From NCBI GenBank assembly GCA_038363925.1, contig JAQQWL010000002.1, positions 2,666,001-2,730,000 of the forward strand: a stretch of DNA of 64,000 nucleotides, read 5' to 3'. The DNA is from Apiospora phragmitis (Eukaryota > Ascomycota > Sordariomycetes > Amphisphaeriales > Apiosporaceae). Position numbers and translations under genes: made by a program. The notes under the pieces are model-generated. The model was given only the letters and a program-made list of their open reading frames with translations. It was not told the DNA's origin and did not search any database. Shown here one piece after another: positions 11,069 to 23,672 of this stretch; position 1 is the first letter of the stretch, and each line of letters begins with the position of its first letter.

Positions 11069-14000
11069 ATGTCAATCAAACCACTGCCACCTGATGTGGC
11101 TGCCCAGATCAAGTCTTCTATCACAATAACCTCATTAAATGATGCTATATGTGGCTTGGTCAAGAACTCTTTGGATGCCAAGGCTACCAAGGTAACCATC
11201 TTTGTCGATTATGCCCGAGGTAATTGTACAGTAGAAGACAGCGGAGAAGGCATTCCTCCTGCTGAATTTCGCGACAGCGGAAGTGGCCTTGGCAAACCTC
11301 ACTGTAAGATACAAGCAGTTGGCGCCCCTGAACCTTACTGAGCTTTGGGACTAACTTCTTTTCTGTAGGTACTTCGAGATTCCCTCCTCTTCCAGATATT
11401 CATGGCAGAAGCGGCACATTTTTAGCATCGTTAGCTGCTCTGTCGTTGCTTTCTATAACATCTCGTCACCATGGGCACTACTCGCAGAATACAGTCAAGA
11501 TCCATAAGTCAGATGTTATAGCACGCCATATCCCGTCTCTGTTCGACCAAAAACGGCTTGCCTCAGGTCATGGCACTCGAGTGACAGTACGGGACTTGTT
11601 TGGATCTATGCCTGTTCGGGTTAAGCAACGTGCTCTAACGGCTGAAAAGGGGCTAAACAATAGAGATTGGGATCGACTCCGGTATATCCTAGCAAGTCTT
11701 GCGCTTCCTTGGCCAGGTCCTGTCACGATATCTGCCCATGACGCTTCGCGCCAACAAGGTATTGGCATCCGAAACAATGGAATACTGCTACAAGATGCTT
11801 CGGACAGGGGCCGTCGCTCTCAGCTAGTTTCCCGCATTTCCCGGGTTCTATATACCGCTGGTCTTTCAGAAGAAGTCTCCCCTGAATCCTGGGTGGCCCT
11901 CAAGGCGTCAGCATGCGGGATACAAGTGAGCGGTGCCGTCTGTTTAGTGCCAGTCGCAACTAAACGCATGCAGTTTATCAGTATAGGGGTCCAACCGCTT
12001 CTGAGCGAGCACAACTCCAACATCTTTTACGACGAGATAAACAAGATATTTTCTAACTCCAGCTTCGGAGACCAAGAGGATCTTGTTGAGCCAGACGGTG
12101 TCAACCAAGATAGGAGAAGTAAAGACCGGCGGTTTAAAACAGATGGCTACACCAACAGAGAACTAAAGGGGAGAAGAGGTATTGACCGCTGGCCCATGTT
12201 TTATATTATGATACGTCTTGGCAACTCAATTAGCCCTATTCAAGATATCGAAGGTTTCCTTAGCGAAGGCCGGCAGGATCTGGAAACCACCATAGACATT
12301 GTCAGGGCCGTCATTACTGAGTTCCTGAGGAGGCATCATTTCCGCCCTACTCGTGTTAAACCACTCCAGAGCAACCCCACCGATAAATCTCAGCCCGAAG
12401 AGGCCAGAGTCAGTCTCAAGAAAAGCGACAAAGGCTGGGCTTCAAGTGCCTCGAGAGCAAGCCATGGGTCCAACGATGGTACCGAAGTTGGTTCTCAGCC
12501 CACCATGGGCGACCTAGCAATGACTCGACTTCGTTTACCCACTATGCAGAATCGATCCGAGCCACTCTTCAGCCGATTTACGGGCTTCAAAAGTGGGCGG
12601 CAGGGTGCAATACCAACTAAGCCTACCGAGATGAAGGACACAGAAATCCGTGCTGGTTTGCAGCCCAGTATTCGACCAACAACACTTGACTCACGAGATC
12701 AGTGTACAGCCCCGCCGCTGTTTGGCGCGTCAGGGGGTTTACTTCGGCCTCCTTTCCTAGACGCTAAATCCGTGGATGACATGACTTCGAAGGATAAATC
12801 CTGCATCGGCCAACCCCAACAGCACTTACCGGAACCTGCAGCAGCAGATAAAGATGACTATCTTCTCTGGACAAATCCCATTACAAAGCAGAAGTCCAAC
12901 ATAGACCCGCGAACGGGGTTTATAGTACCATCCGCAGAACAGCCAGGAAAGAAAGATGCAGTGAGAACCAAAATACTACGTCTTCCGACGGCAAGGTCTG
13001 TTCAGCCACAGCAGCCTGATACGAACGAGAAAACAGATACTTGGGCGGCAGAATTGCTGTCTCACTGGCGCAACCCTGTATTCGAGGCCCCAGAAGCGTC
13101 AATCCCAGCAGCTTCCATCTTCTTTGGTCTTCCGAACTCTTCCCATGATTCAAGACCGAAAGCCCTTCGTGGTTGCCTGTGCAACCATGGCAGTAGTCTC
13201 GCGACTCTCGCCAGCGTTGAAGGGCGGATTTCGAAGGAAGCATTGAGGGAGGCGAGAGTAATCTCACAAGTTGACCAGAAATTTATATTCGTAAAAGTTC
13301 CATTACAAGCTGGGACTTCTCACGGGCCTACCAACAATGAGAGTACCCCTTCATTCTTGGTCGTGGTAGACCAACATGCGGCTGATGAGCGATGTCGTGT
13401 GGAAGCCTTGATGGAGGACTATTTCGATACTCAAGTTTCAGGAGCCTCGCAAGGTCCCGTAGCCCGAAGTGAGCTCCTAGACCAAGCCCTCCAGTTTGAG
13501 ATCACAGCCCAAGAACGCACATTGTTCGAGCGGTATGCTTCCCTGGGGAAGTATTGGGGATCGTTTACGAGATAAGCACGACTATTGCAGCAATACCTAA
13601 AGGTCGCAACCAACACCTACCGTCTCTAAAGGTCACCCGCTTACCCTCAGGTATTATTGAAAGATGCCGCGTAGAGCCCCGGCTTTTGATCGATCTGCTA
13701 AGGAAGGAAATTTGGCATCATGCAGAACACGGCAATAGTTGGTTGGCGCAGTCATCCCTGCAGTCCAGCGAACCGAACGAAGGCCGTGAGCAAGGCTTGC
13801 ACTGGCTCGCGAGATTCCACAGTTGTCCCCAGGGTATACTGGATATGATTAACTCAAGGGCTTGCCGTAGTGCTATTATGTTCAATGACTTGCTCTCCTT
13901 GGAGGATTGCAAGAGTCTGCTGAAGAGACTTGCTGACTGCGCACTGCCCTTCCAATGTGCCCACGGACGGCCGTCCATGGTTCCTCTGATTGATCTGGGT

Positions 14001-14093
14001 ATTTCCATTCCACAAGCGGATGAGAAAGGCAGCAATGGAAGCTTTGGTAAACAGTTCAAACGCTGGAAGGCGGGTAAGCAACTGGGTGCTTAG
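11069..14093 (+). CDS. MLH3: DNA mismatch repair protein MLH3 (MutL family), with one frameshift
   Basis: Exon 1 is 11069-11303; a 65-base intron (GTAAGA, branch CTAAC, TAG) leads to exon 2 from 11369. The N-terminal GHKL ATPase part has LVKNSLDA, VEDSGEGIPP and GLGK, then the MutL core to about residue 330, a long variable linker, and the C-terminal endonuclease domain with DQHAADERCRVE, ACRSAIMFND and QCAHGRPSMVPLIDL. The DQHA and CAHGRPS motifs are the metal-binding nuclease signature of MLH3/PMS1 proteins. MLH3 pairs with MLH1 in repair and meiotic crossover formation. At 13556-13559 the frame breaks at a four-base G run; one more base would join the parts into about 986 aa. The position normally held by the ATPase catalytic Glu (the residue before LVKNS) is Gly. 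Low confidence attaches only to the last residues, where a late intron is possible. Confidence 0.88.
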
Positions 14094-14446
14094 CATACAT
14101 ACAATATTACACATAGATAGCCGATCTGCCTATCACTTTCTTCAGTGTTGTGAGGTGCTTGCAGAGGCCCAAGGGAGTCGAATAAACCATCAATACCCCC
14201 CGAAAAACAATTTCCGTTAGAATCAGTAGCCAGGTTTTGAAGGCGGTGTATTCAGGTGACCTGCGGTACAGCTTCCCCTGCCCGAGTGCTAAAGCCACCT
14301 GCACAGCCACACTGTGCATGTGGGGGTAAGCTAGCTCCACACCAGCTAAGCCGAGTGACGACAGCGGTCTCAAGGCATCTTCATTGCTGCGACAACACGC
14401 GCCATGCTGCCGTGATAAATTTACTCGTTCGCTCAGATAACTGATC
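14094..14446. other. Spacer between MLH3 and VPS11
   Basis: About 350 bases separate the MLH3 stop from the proposed VPS11 start on the same strand. It must hold the MLH3 3' region and the VPS11 promoter. No gene is seen. Confidence 0.5.
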
Positions 14447-17400
14447 ATGGCATTGCTTTTGGTAGGTGCCCAGAACCATGCACAGCTAATTATCCCGTTG
14501 TTTGCCGGCAAAACTAACAACCAAATGTCCTCCGTAGTGGAAAGCATTCGACTTCTTCGAAGTGAGCCAGGTCAAACTGGGCGACGACGAGACGCGGTCC
14601 TTCTTCGAGAACAAAGAGATATCTAGCGTGTGTTCTGGCTCCGACAGCCTATTCCTCGGCAGCTTCGATGGCTACGTACGCATTATCGGGCCGAGCTGGA
14701 AGGTGGTCCGGAGCTTCCAAGCGCACGAATCTGGCCGGATAGCACACATGCGCCAGGTCGAAGGCACAAGCCTGTTGGTCACTGTTGCCGTAGGTAAAGC
14801 CAACACAAACGAAGCGAGAAACGACCGCTGATAGCCAGCAGGAAGATCTGAGCAGCGAGCCGGTATTGAAAGTCTGGGCCCTCGATAAACCAGTCAAGAA
14901 GACTGGGCTTCCGACCTGCTTGAGCACACTCAATGTGCATAATGGGAGGAAACAGTTCCCAGTAAGCCAGCCTGGATGGATGCGTGTTTCGTTTCGCTCA
15001 ATGGGGGTGCTGACGCATGCCAGGTTTCGGCCTTCACGGCCCTCGACGACCTCTCGCAATTGGCAGTAGGGTTCGCGAACGGAGCAGTCACGGTCATACG
15101 GGGCGATTTAATCCACGACCGAGGGACGAAGCAACGCATCGTATACGAGTCGGAAGAGCCAGTCACTGGGGTGAAATTCATAGGCGATGCTAAGGCGAAC
15201 ACCCTTTTTGTGGCAACGACATCCCGACTCCTGAAATTGGTCATTTCCGGCAAAGGCCAAGGGCAGCCGCCCCGAACTGTCGAGGACTCCGGGTGTGCTG
15301 TTGGGTGCATGACAACCAACAAGAAAGATGGCGATGTCATTGTGGTCCGAGAAGATGCCGTGTATTACTACAAAGCGGATGAAAGGGGTATATGCTTTGC
15401 TAACGATGGCGCGACGACATTGGCCTCAACCTACCAAGGTTATGTCGCCCTTATCTCGCCGCCCTCTTCCTCGAGAGACGGCGACTCGAACAATATGCGG
15501 CGCAGGTTCGGAGGCGGAAGCACCGAGTCGCTCTTTAGCGCCTCAACCTTTACTATGGTCGACCCCAAGTTGCAGATAGTTGCACATACCGAGACTCTAA
15601 TATCCAAAGTGAAGGTGCTGTTTGAAGTATGGGGTGATCTCTACATTCTGACCGACGACGGCAAGGTCAACCGATACCATGAGAAAACCCTCCATCAGCG
15701 CTTAGAGCTACTTTACCAACGCAACCTGTATCCATTGGCCATCACTCTGGCCAAGGAATCGGGCATGGATCAGCAACAGCAGAACGTCATCTACCGTAAG
15801 TATGGTGATCACTTATACCAGAAAGGCGATTACGACAATGCCATGTCTCAGTACATCAAGGCCATTGACAATACGGAACCGTCACAAATTATCAGAAAGG
15901 TAGGTTCTTGCATCCAAACATAAGATGTTCAAAAACAAACTGACACACCCAGTTCCTCGATACCCAAAGGATACACAATCTTATTGAATACTTGGAGGAG
16001 TTGCATGAGCACCATAAAGCCACTGCTGACCACACAACCTTGCTGCTTAACTGCTACGCCAAGCTTAAAGACGTTGACAAGTTGGAAAAGTTCATCAAGT
16101 CTGAAGGAGACCTCAAGTTCGACTTGGATACAGCGATCACCATGTGTAGGCAAGGGGGTTATTTCGACCAAGCCGCTTACCTAGCCACGAAACATGGCGA
16201 GAATGAGTTGGTTGTCGATATTCTGATAGAAGATTCCAAGAACTACAAGGACGCTCTTGACTTCATCTGGCATCTGGACCCCAACTCTGTAGGTGGACTT
16301 ACACTCGTCGACAGCCTACCTGCAGCCGTCAAGCTAACCAATTATTCTAGGCATACCCGAATCTGATGAAATATGCGAGAGTCCTTCTTGAGCATTGCCC
16401 AAGAGAGGCAACACAAATTTTCATTGACTACTACACAGGATCATACAAGCCCAGAATACATGTAGTGTCCCGGAGCGACCTCCATCGTCATCCGGTGGTG
16501 CGCTTGGTGGACTTGCCACCGGAACTGCAAATGCAGTTCAGAACCTAACCAACTTATTGCCGCTACCTTACATGAACAGCTCGAATATTTCCACGCCTCC
16601 TTCCCAGGGACCGGGTCGGACAAAAAGTGGCGATAATGAACGGACAATAGATCCAAGCTTGATTGAGGCACCTGCATACGAAACGCCAGCTCCTCGGACT
16701 GCATTCTCTTCGTTCATAGACCACCCAGAGGAATTCATCGTTTTCCTCGAGGCATGCTTGATAGAGGAGTACCTGAAAGATACGGATAAGTCCGACTTGT
16801 ATACAACTCTATTCGAGATGTATCTGCACAAAGCCAACCAGAAGAAAGGCGAGGAGCGAGAGGAATGGGAGGCTAAAGCGAAAAATCTCATATCCGGTCG
16901 AGATATGCCAATCGAGAACTCCAATATTCTGCTATTGTCACATCTGTCAGCATTCCGCGACGGGACAATACTTGTCAAAGAGCAATCAGGACTGCTCTTC
17001 GACATCTTCCGCTCTTATACCAGTGCCAAAGATACGCGTGGTGCCATCAAGGCGCTCCGCAAGTACGGACCCGAAGAGCCGCAGCTCTATCCTGCTGCCC
17101 TTGCGTACTTCACCTCTGACCCAGCGGTCCTCGACGAAGCGGGCCCGGACGAGTTAGCCAGCGTGCTCAAACGTATCGACGATGACGGGCTCATGGCTCC
17201 CTTGCAGGTTATTCAAACACTGGGTGCCAATACAGTTGCTACCATGGGTATGATCAAGCCGTACCTGACCGAAACCATATCGCGCGAACGTCGCGAGATT
17301 GCGGCGAACCGCAGGCAGATCAACAGCTTCCGCAAGGAGACGGAGCAGAAGCGCGCCGAGATCGCCGAGCTCGGGGCGAAGCCGGCCGTGTTCCAGGCGC

Positions 17401-17699
17401 AGCGGTGCCCCGGCTGCGGCGGCGCGCTCGAGCTGCCCGCCGTGCACTTCCTCTGCAAGCACAGCTTCCACCAGCGCTGCCTGAAGCAGGGCGGCAGCGA
17501 CGGGTCCGAGGCCGAGTGTCCCGTCTGCGCGGGCAGCAACCAGGCAGTGCGCGCGATGAAGCGGAGTCAGGAGGAGCGGGCGGATCGGCACGACTTGTTC
17601 AAGGACGCGCTCGAGAAGAGCAAGGGCGACGAGCGGTTCAAGACGGTGGCGCAGTGGTTTGGGCAGGGGGTTATGGGGAGCGGTTCTGCCATCGAATAG
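14447..17699 (+). CDS. VPS11: Vacuolar sorting protein VPS11/PEP5 (HOPS and CORVET core), with one frameshift
   Basis: Six exons: 14447-14461, 14538-14789, 14842-14961, 15024-15899, 15953-16288 and 16351-17699. All introns are 52-76 bases with GT-AG ends. The tiny first exon gives MALLL, joining WKAFDFFEVSQVKL. An N-terminal beta-propeller-like part (about 1-350), an alpha-solenoid/clathrin-type repeat part and a C-terminal RING-H2 (CPGCGG, CKHSFHQRC, CPVC) follow in the VPS11 order. VPS11 is a core subunit of the HOPS and CORVET tethers for endosome and vacuole fusion. Near 16450-16470 the frame shifts: the stretch ending YYTGSYKP and the following ATGTANAVQNLTNLLPLPY block are in different frames. 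One extra base at the C run 16450-16452 would restore about 982 aa. No splice pair repairs this. Confidence 0.92.
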
Positions 17700-18388
17700 A
17701 GATGGAATGTCTAGGTCGTCGTCTACAACCAGTCTGTATTGCTCCTTTTTTGATGAACATGACATGATACCAAGGCATGACAAATTATTGGCCTTGATCA
17801 CTTCGAGCAACTTTTCTTCTACGCATGACCTATGGAGGGCTGTGATGCGTTCCCCAATTCCATAGCGACCAGGTGGTAAATGATCCCTTGTTGGTTTATT
17901 GACCTGATTATGCTGTTGCTTCGGTTCTGGCGGGAGGTGTATGGACGAGACGCTCCTTCTCCTTGCCTTTTTCCACACAGCAATTGCCGAGACTGATGCC
18001 CGAGCTGAAATCCGTGAAGAGCCTAGTTTGATATGCACAAAAATCAATAACCGTTTCTTGGCATTCATATTGTTTCTGCTCTGGCTAAGAAAAGCCAATC
18101 AGAGATTCCAAACTCCGTGCGGCTGAAGTTGAATTGTGTGGATGGGAGAGAGCGTGGCGTGCTGTCGAAAGGATCAGCTGAACACTTTCAGGAGCCCTCC
18201 TTCTCGGGCCCAAGATATTGACACGAACGACAGTGGTCCTTTGGGTGGTGGCACCCAAGTTTCAAGTGTAGATCAATGCCCGCTCGATCTAAGCTTTTCT
18301 CCTTCTTCCGCCTACTTCCTTGATACCACCAGCCAGACCTCCGCACACTAAGTGCTCGTGACATATACTATTGCCTAGATAGTTCGTA
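17700..18388. other. Intergenic region
   Basis: About 690 bases between VPS11 and the next plus-strand gene. It holds the VPS11 3' end and the promoter of the following gene. A pyrimidine-rich segment lies near 18290-18330, just before that start. No gene is seen. Confidence 0.5.
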
Positions 18389-19755
18389 ATGGATATCCCG
18401 CCCCCTATCCCACCTCGACCTCCGGGGTACGAAATCTACACTCCCACGCCCCTATTCGAGGCGCTTATGGCCGCTTTCTTCGGCCGTCTCGATCCCGGCC
18501 GGGCGGGGCATATCAAACCGGAGACGCTATCGGGATTTTTGGACTTGAACGGGTTCCTAACAGAGGATAACATCTGTACGTTGTGGTTTTGTCTTTTCTT
18601 CCTTGTTCGCTCGCATGTTTTGTCACACTGTTATCGACACGCGCCCACCGACTTGTTATGTGTGATCAGGCAGTGGTTGGCATTCCTAATAAACACTACT
18701 AACCTGGGTGGGCGTCGAACATAACAGGGAAGTCCAACCTCAAGGGCGGCAACTTCCTCTACACGGCCGAGGATCTGGCCGACTACGAGCTCAAGGCCTG
18801 CTGCGAGGCCTGGTGCTTCGACCACAAGACCATGGTGCGCCACCCGGGCCGCAACCAGATCCCGTACGGCGGCATGCCGCTCCTCAGCCTCCAGGGGCTC
18901 ACCGACATGATGGCCGTCGAGTCGGCGGGCGAGCCGGAGCGCGGCTGGCGGAGCTTGAATGCCGCGCTCCAGCACTACGGGATCTGGCCGGCCATGGGGC
19001 CGTTGCCGCGGGAGGTGTTTCTACAGGTAAGCAAAACGCTGTTCATGTCGTTGTTGTAATTTTCACCGTTTCTTATATAAAAGCTCTCCGGGGCGAAAGG
19101 AACGTAAGGGGGCGTGTAAGTAAACAGAACCCTGTGTCTCTGCATACACCATCTTGCGGGAGGATACAGCTATATATATAAATGCATCACATGTGGTTTG
19201 GTAACTGACATTATGCGCTTGGACACGCAGGATATGCCACGCCAACTCCAGCAGCGGCTTGAACAGGTCAAGATCCGGAACCACCGCGCAGCTCAGGAAA
19301 GACTCGATGCTGTGCGAGTGCAAGGTCAGATAGCAGCACAGGGCCGCCAGGTGAGTTGTGTCCTCCCCTCCCTCCCTCGGCAGACAGAAGATCACTTCTG
19401 TGTCTCTACCAATGCTTCCTCGTCTTCTCTTCGGCCTGTCCAGAACTTTACCCCAGAGTGTGGGCATATTCAGTGATCCGCGCAAGTCGTACGGTGATCG
19501 GCCTTGTCTTGCCACACTGAGATAGCCGATTGTGCAAACTCTTTGACGTCCACAGGTCCATCCCATCCCCAGTCCTCCCTTCCTTGCTTCCTCCTCCTGT
19601 GCGCCGCCCCCGGGTCTCCACCACCCCGGATTTCAATCCCATCCCTTGTTGATTAATGAACGTAAATTGCCCCTGACTCGCTGGCTGACCAAACGCGAAC
19701 GACATAGGCCGCACTGGACCTTATCGATGGCCCCTATTACAGGCGGAGATACTAA
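18389..19755 (+). CDS. Conserved fungal protein of unknown function (four exons)
   Basis: Exons 18389-18575, 18728-19026, 19231-19350 and 19708-19755 give 217 aa. Introns are 152, 204 and 357 bases, each with GT-AG ends and a CTAAC or CTGAC branch site. The N-terminus is Pro-rich (MDIPPPIPPRPPGYEIYTPT). Conserved stretches follow: LFEALMAAFFGRLDPG, LSGFLDLNGFL, DYELKACCEAWCFDHK and YGGMPLLSLQGLTDMMAVES. A charged helical region and the ending LIDGPYYRRRY close it. I recognise the pattern from uncharacterised filamentous-fungal proteins (possibly the family catalogued as DUF7514, low confidence). The D-P-G and following Leu pattern resembles a degenerate EF-hand-like segment, but no calcium loop is intact. 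The short last exon is supported by its splice site, branch site and in-frame stop. Confidence 0.78.
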
Positions 19756-21410
19756 TTTAGGATTCACACCTATCAGCCCAGCCCGTGGCCCCATGGGGAC
19801 GGTTGGATCGTTAGGATGTTCGGGTCAGAGGAAGAGTGGCGCTGGCCCAGTAGTAAAATTACAAGGCGATGACGAGATTATGAATTGTTCCGTCAGGAGA
19901 TCGCGTCGGCACTAAATCAACGTTGGGGTGTTTTTTTCTTCTCTCTAGCCAACGGTATCCATGGATCGAGTAAGTTACACAGTTCCTGCATTTCTCTCGA
20001 CCAGTAACGGGCAAAGATCGTGGATTTCTGAAGCAGGGATGCTATTATTTTCTACCAGGGGGTGCTCGACAAGTGGGAAAGGTTGAAAGGTTGATTTAGA
20101 GCACGAGGTCTATTCAGTAGGTCTATTGCCGGACTCTGCTCCTGGTTGTGTAGTAATATCACGATTCAAATATATGCATCTTTGCTTGGATCCTTCCTTT
20201 CGGATCCAAGTTGCTCGATTAATCACCACGAATGTAACGTTATCATCAAAGAGATGGTGATAATGATGATGCCGACAACAGCCGCTTAGCAAAGCTGGAC
20301 TTGATGATCATGATATCCGATTGTGACGAATCAGTTGGCGCGTCCTTGCCGCACCGCGGAGTACTCTCCACGCGGTGGTTTCCAGCGGCCGCGAGTCATC
20401 AAGTCGGCGGTAATAAGACCGTGTGTTGTGGATTTCACTACTTGGACAGGAACACACGTTCCTTCAGATAACCATGAGACAGAGGCATTCAAAGCGGGTT
20501 CCCTTCTTTGGCGACTTGGCGGGGGGGAGATGGAACAGGCGGCAACTTTGCCGTCTACTAGACATACGTCAAAAATCTCGAGATGGTTTATGGAGGTGTG
20601 TTCGCACCTTGATGACACATTCACAGCCACAATCTTGTTGAAAGTCTAATCAGTCGGCTGTGTTGGTCTCGTTCGCTCGGAGCCGCCCTCCCTAATTGCT
20701 AGATCCCCTTCGCGGTCTGCCAGTAGTATCTGTCCTTTCTTTTCCCTTGCTTTCCCGCACGAAACCAGCCGCGATAGACCCTGGAACGTGACGGGCCCTA
20801 CGGAGCGAAGGGGTTGCCTTTCTCAGCGACGCGCCACCCTCCACCCCGTCTAGTTTCCGCCCAAATGATGCATTCGCGCAGGAGAACGCAGCAAGCAAGC
20901 AAGCAATAGTCAAGTCAAAACTAGTATCGTCTTTAATTAAGCGACATGAGACATTCGGACATCGTGACGCGACTTTTCAAAGCTTGGTAACACTGACCTC
21001 GAATCAGAGTGTGGCTGCTTGCAAGACTAGGGGGAAAGGGGGGAGAGGGGGGGAGACTGACCTCGACGTTCAGCCTAGCGATGCCCCCTGGAGCCAATCA
21101 ACGCTGAATGGGCGGAGGTGGTGGCGCAGACGGCGGCGTCATCCATCAAAAGTAAATTGAGGGTGTGTGTTATCCTTCGATAAGGGAAAAAGGTTAATAA
21201 AGCAGTAAAGTGTGGCTGGCATCGTTCGACTTCTTTTGTTGTGTGTGAGTGGACTTCAGTAGTTTATTAGGGGAAAACAGGAATGAAACCTTATGAAATT
21301 ATAATGAATAACTGGATGTGGCTCGTGTTGTCGTGGTTGTTGGGAATCCGGGAGGGAGGGGTGATAATTACATGTCGAGGCCAGGCGTTGAATATGGGGG
21401 TCTTTATTAA
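19756..21410. other. Gene-free flank next to the RIP block
   Basis: This 1.65-kb stretch has normal base composition but no open frame with a recognisable domain. A G-rich tract lies at about 21030-21055. The composition turns abruptly AT-rich after about 21,410. Confidence 0.55.
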
Positions 21411-22480
21411 GGCCCTCTAAGAGATAAAATTAAACTAGTTAAACTCCCCCCCCTCTTAATATACTAATATATTAATATTATATATACGTTATTTTTCGGT
21501 TAATTAGCTCGTTAAAAGGCTTGTTTCAATTAAATTTAAGCGTTTTAATAATATATATATTTTTTAACTTTTTAAAAAACTTTTTAACTATATAATTTAC
21601 TATTATAAGTATATTAAATGAATTTTTTATATAATACTTTTCTTTTTATACGATAGTTTTTTATAAAAAGTGCGAACTATTACTATTTTTTTTAATAATA
21701 TATAATTATTAAATTCGTAATGAAATGTTTTTTAAAAATATCTTTAAAAGCTTTTATATATATATATATATAATATAGTTTATTATTAAATAGTTTATAT
21801 TATTAAATAATTTACTTTTATATAAAATAATTTAATTATAACGTTTTAAATTAATTAAAATTACTCGTTATTTAATTCGTTACTTAATTTTATATCTTTT
21901 TTTTATATTCGCGTATTATAACTTATTTCGCCGTAAATATCGTAACGCTTTTCACTAGTCGCCCTCCGCTTTAACGAACCTTTATTTTTGCCTTTATTAA
22001 TCGTTAAACGTTTTTTTTTACCTTCTTGTTTTATATCTACTAAAATTCTTTAATAATAAAGGCTTTTTAAATTAAACTCGCGATTTTTAATTTTTTAATG
22101 CTTTAAAAGAGTTAAATTAAACTTCTTTAAATATATATTTAATTATATATAAAAGTTCTTTTATAAGTTATTTAATTTATAATATTTATAATTAATATCG
22201 AAAAGCTTTTTTTAATAAATAAAGTCTTTATTTTTAATAAAAGAAATGTATTTAAAAAAAAGAAATATATTTAATAAAAGAGATATAAACGTTTAAAACG
22301 TATATTTAACTTATTAACTACCTCGTTTAAATAATAAAGTATTAAACTAAATACGTTAGATTTAAATTTAATATTAATTTTTATAAGATTAATAAAATAC
22401 GAGGCGTTAAAATTAATAAAAAACTCTAGCTTCGTAATATAATTTATTAATGCTTTAATAAACAACTCGATTTTTTATTA
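21411..22480 (+). repeat. Left inverted arm of the block
   Basis: The arm begins GGCCCTCT at the exact base-composition border, followed by taaaattaaactagttaa. The reverse complement of 48,621-50,055 has the same order: GGCCCTCT, TAAAGTTAAACTAGCTAA, then the stretches corresponding to 21,816-22,100 and 22,320-22,480. Differences are mostly C/T or G/A, as expected after RIP, plus length changes. I cannot assign an element family. It may be the terminal repeat of one large DNA element or one of two inverted copies of an unknown repeat. Confidence 0.7.
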
Positions 22481-22940
22481 ATATATACGTTTTAATAGCG
22501 AATAAATATTATACTTAATAATTAAAATAAATAAAGAGGTATATATTACGATCGGCGGGTTAGTCCCCCGCGAGGTAGTACTTAAGGCGTAGAATTAAAT
22601 AGAAATAACGGTTTAGTCATTTCCGAAGCTTTTACTTTATAGCGTAGTGGTTAGTTTAAACGTACTATAGTAGTATATTAAACGTAATATTATTATTATT
22701 TTTATAATATATTTTAAATTATATTAAAATATAGCTTTTATTATTATTAAAGATTAAAAAGCGATTATAATCTAGTGTTTATAACTTAAAATATTTATTA
22801 AAGTATTTAATTTAATTTATGCTTATTTCGTTATAATTTTAATCGTTAAAAGTTAATTTAATTAATTAATCGTTTAATAAATTATATTTATAAACTTAGT
22901 TTATAAAATAATATTAACTTTAAATAATTAAAAACGGCGA
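22481..22940. repeat. Unassigned RIP-mutated sequence
   Basis: This lies between the matched arm and the solo LTR. It holds a small GC-richer island at 22,550-22,580 and a tRNA-like A-box at 22,640. No element could be named. Confidence 0.4.
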
Positions 22941-23672
22941 TATTACAACCCGACCTAATCATACGGCTAAAACCCCACCCGCCGGAACGGAACTACCATA
23001 CCCCGACCAGGCTACGACGTTACAACCACCGACCGTACTATTAATTATATTAATATAAACTCTCTTATATTATAAAAGCGCGTAAACATAATTACGAAGA
23101 TATTCTAAATAGCGAAAGAATAGACCCGACCCGGGAAAGCAGCTAGGAAGGAGCCACGGGACGAGGAGCGACTAGACCACCGCTCTAGCAAGTAAGCTAG
23201 GAGCGACGGGATTACGACGCCCCCAAGTGAGCTACTAAAATAGATCACCGTGATCTAAAGGAGGGATCACCGTAAGCCAACAACGGGATCACCGTGATCT
23301 AAGGGAGGGATCACCGTGAGCTAATAACGAGATCACCGTGAACTAGCGGACGTTCTAATAGATTAATAAAGGAAAAGATTAAATATATAACGACGGACGT
23401 TTTTTATATATTTTATATAAATATTTTTTATTTTAATAATTAATTTTTTCAATATTAATTTTAATTTATTAATAAAATAAATAGTTTTAATAAAACTATT
23501 ATAAATACCTTTAAACTTATATATTTTAATTACCTTTATTTTTATTAATTATTACTTATTATATTAATAAAAGCGACTTTTATCGCACGTTTAAATACTC
23601 TCTTATATTATTAATATAAACCCCAGCACATCTTATTAGGTTTTTTTTAAAACCTAGATAGCGTTCGTTACA
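22941..23672 (+). mobile_element. Solo LTR of the chromovirus family, subfamily with GATCACCGTGATC repeats
   Basis: The sequence runs from TATTACAACCCGACC to GCGTTCGTTACA, which fits a TG...CA LTR with RIP changes. It is flanked on both sides by GGCGA (22,936-22,940 and 23,673-23,677), a 5-bp target-site duplication, so it is a solo LTR rather than part of an adjacent element. Its ends match the LTRs at 25,099, 27,478, 34,523 and 47,897, in the opposite orientation to them. The centre differs, with five tandem units of about 20-24 bases built on GATCACCGTGATCTAA at 23,243-23,346. Confidence 0.88.

Noticed and set aside
13431..13616. An intron to explain the MLH3 frame change
   Set aside because: No GT-AG pair of plausible length restores the frame; conserved residues are adjacent on both sides of the break.
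16441..16520. An intron (GTAGTG to ATGCAG) to explain the VPS11 frame change
   Set aside because: Splicing it leads directly to a stop codon and deletes conserved residues.
23243..23346. Spaced near-palindromic repeats resembling a CRISPR array
   Set aside because: They are irregular tandem units in an LTR, with no regular spacers, in a eukaryotic genome.
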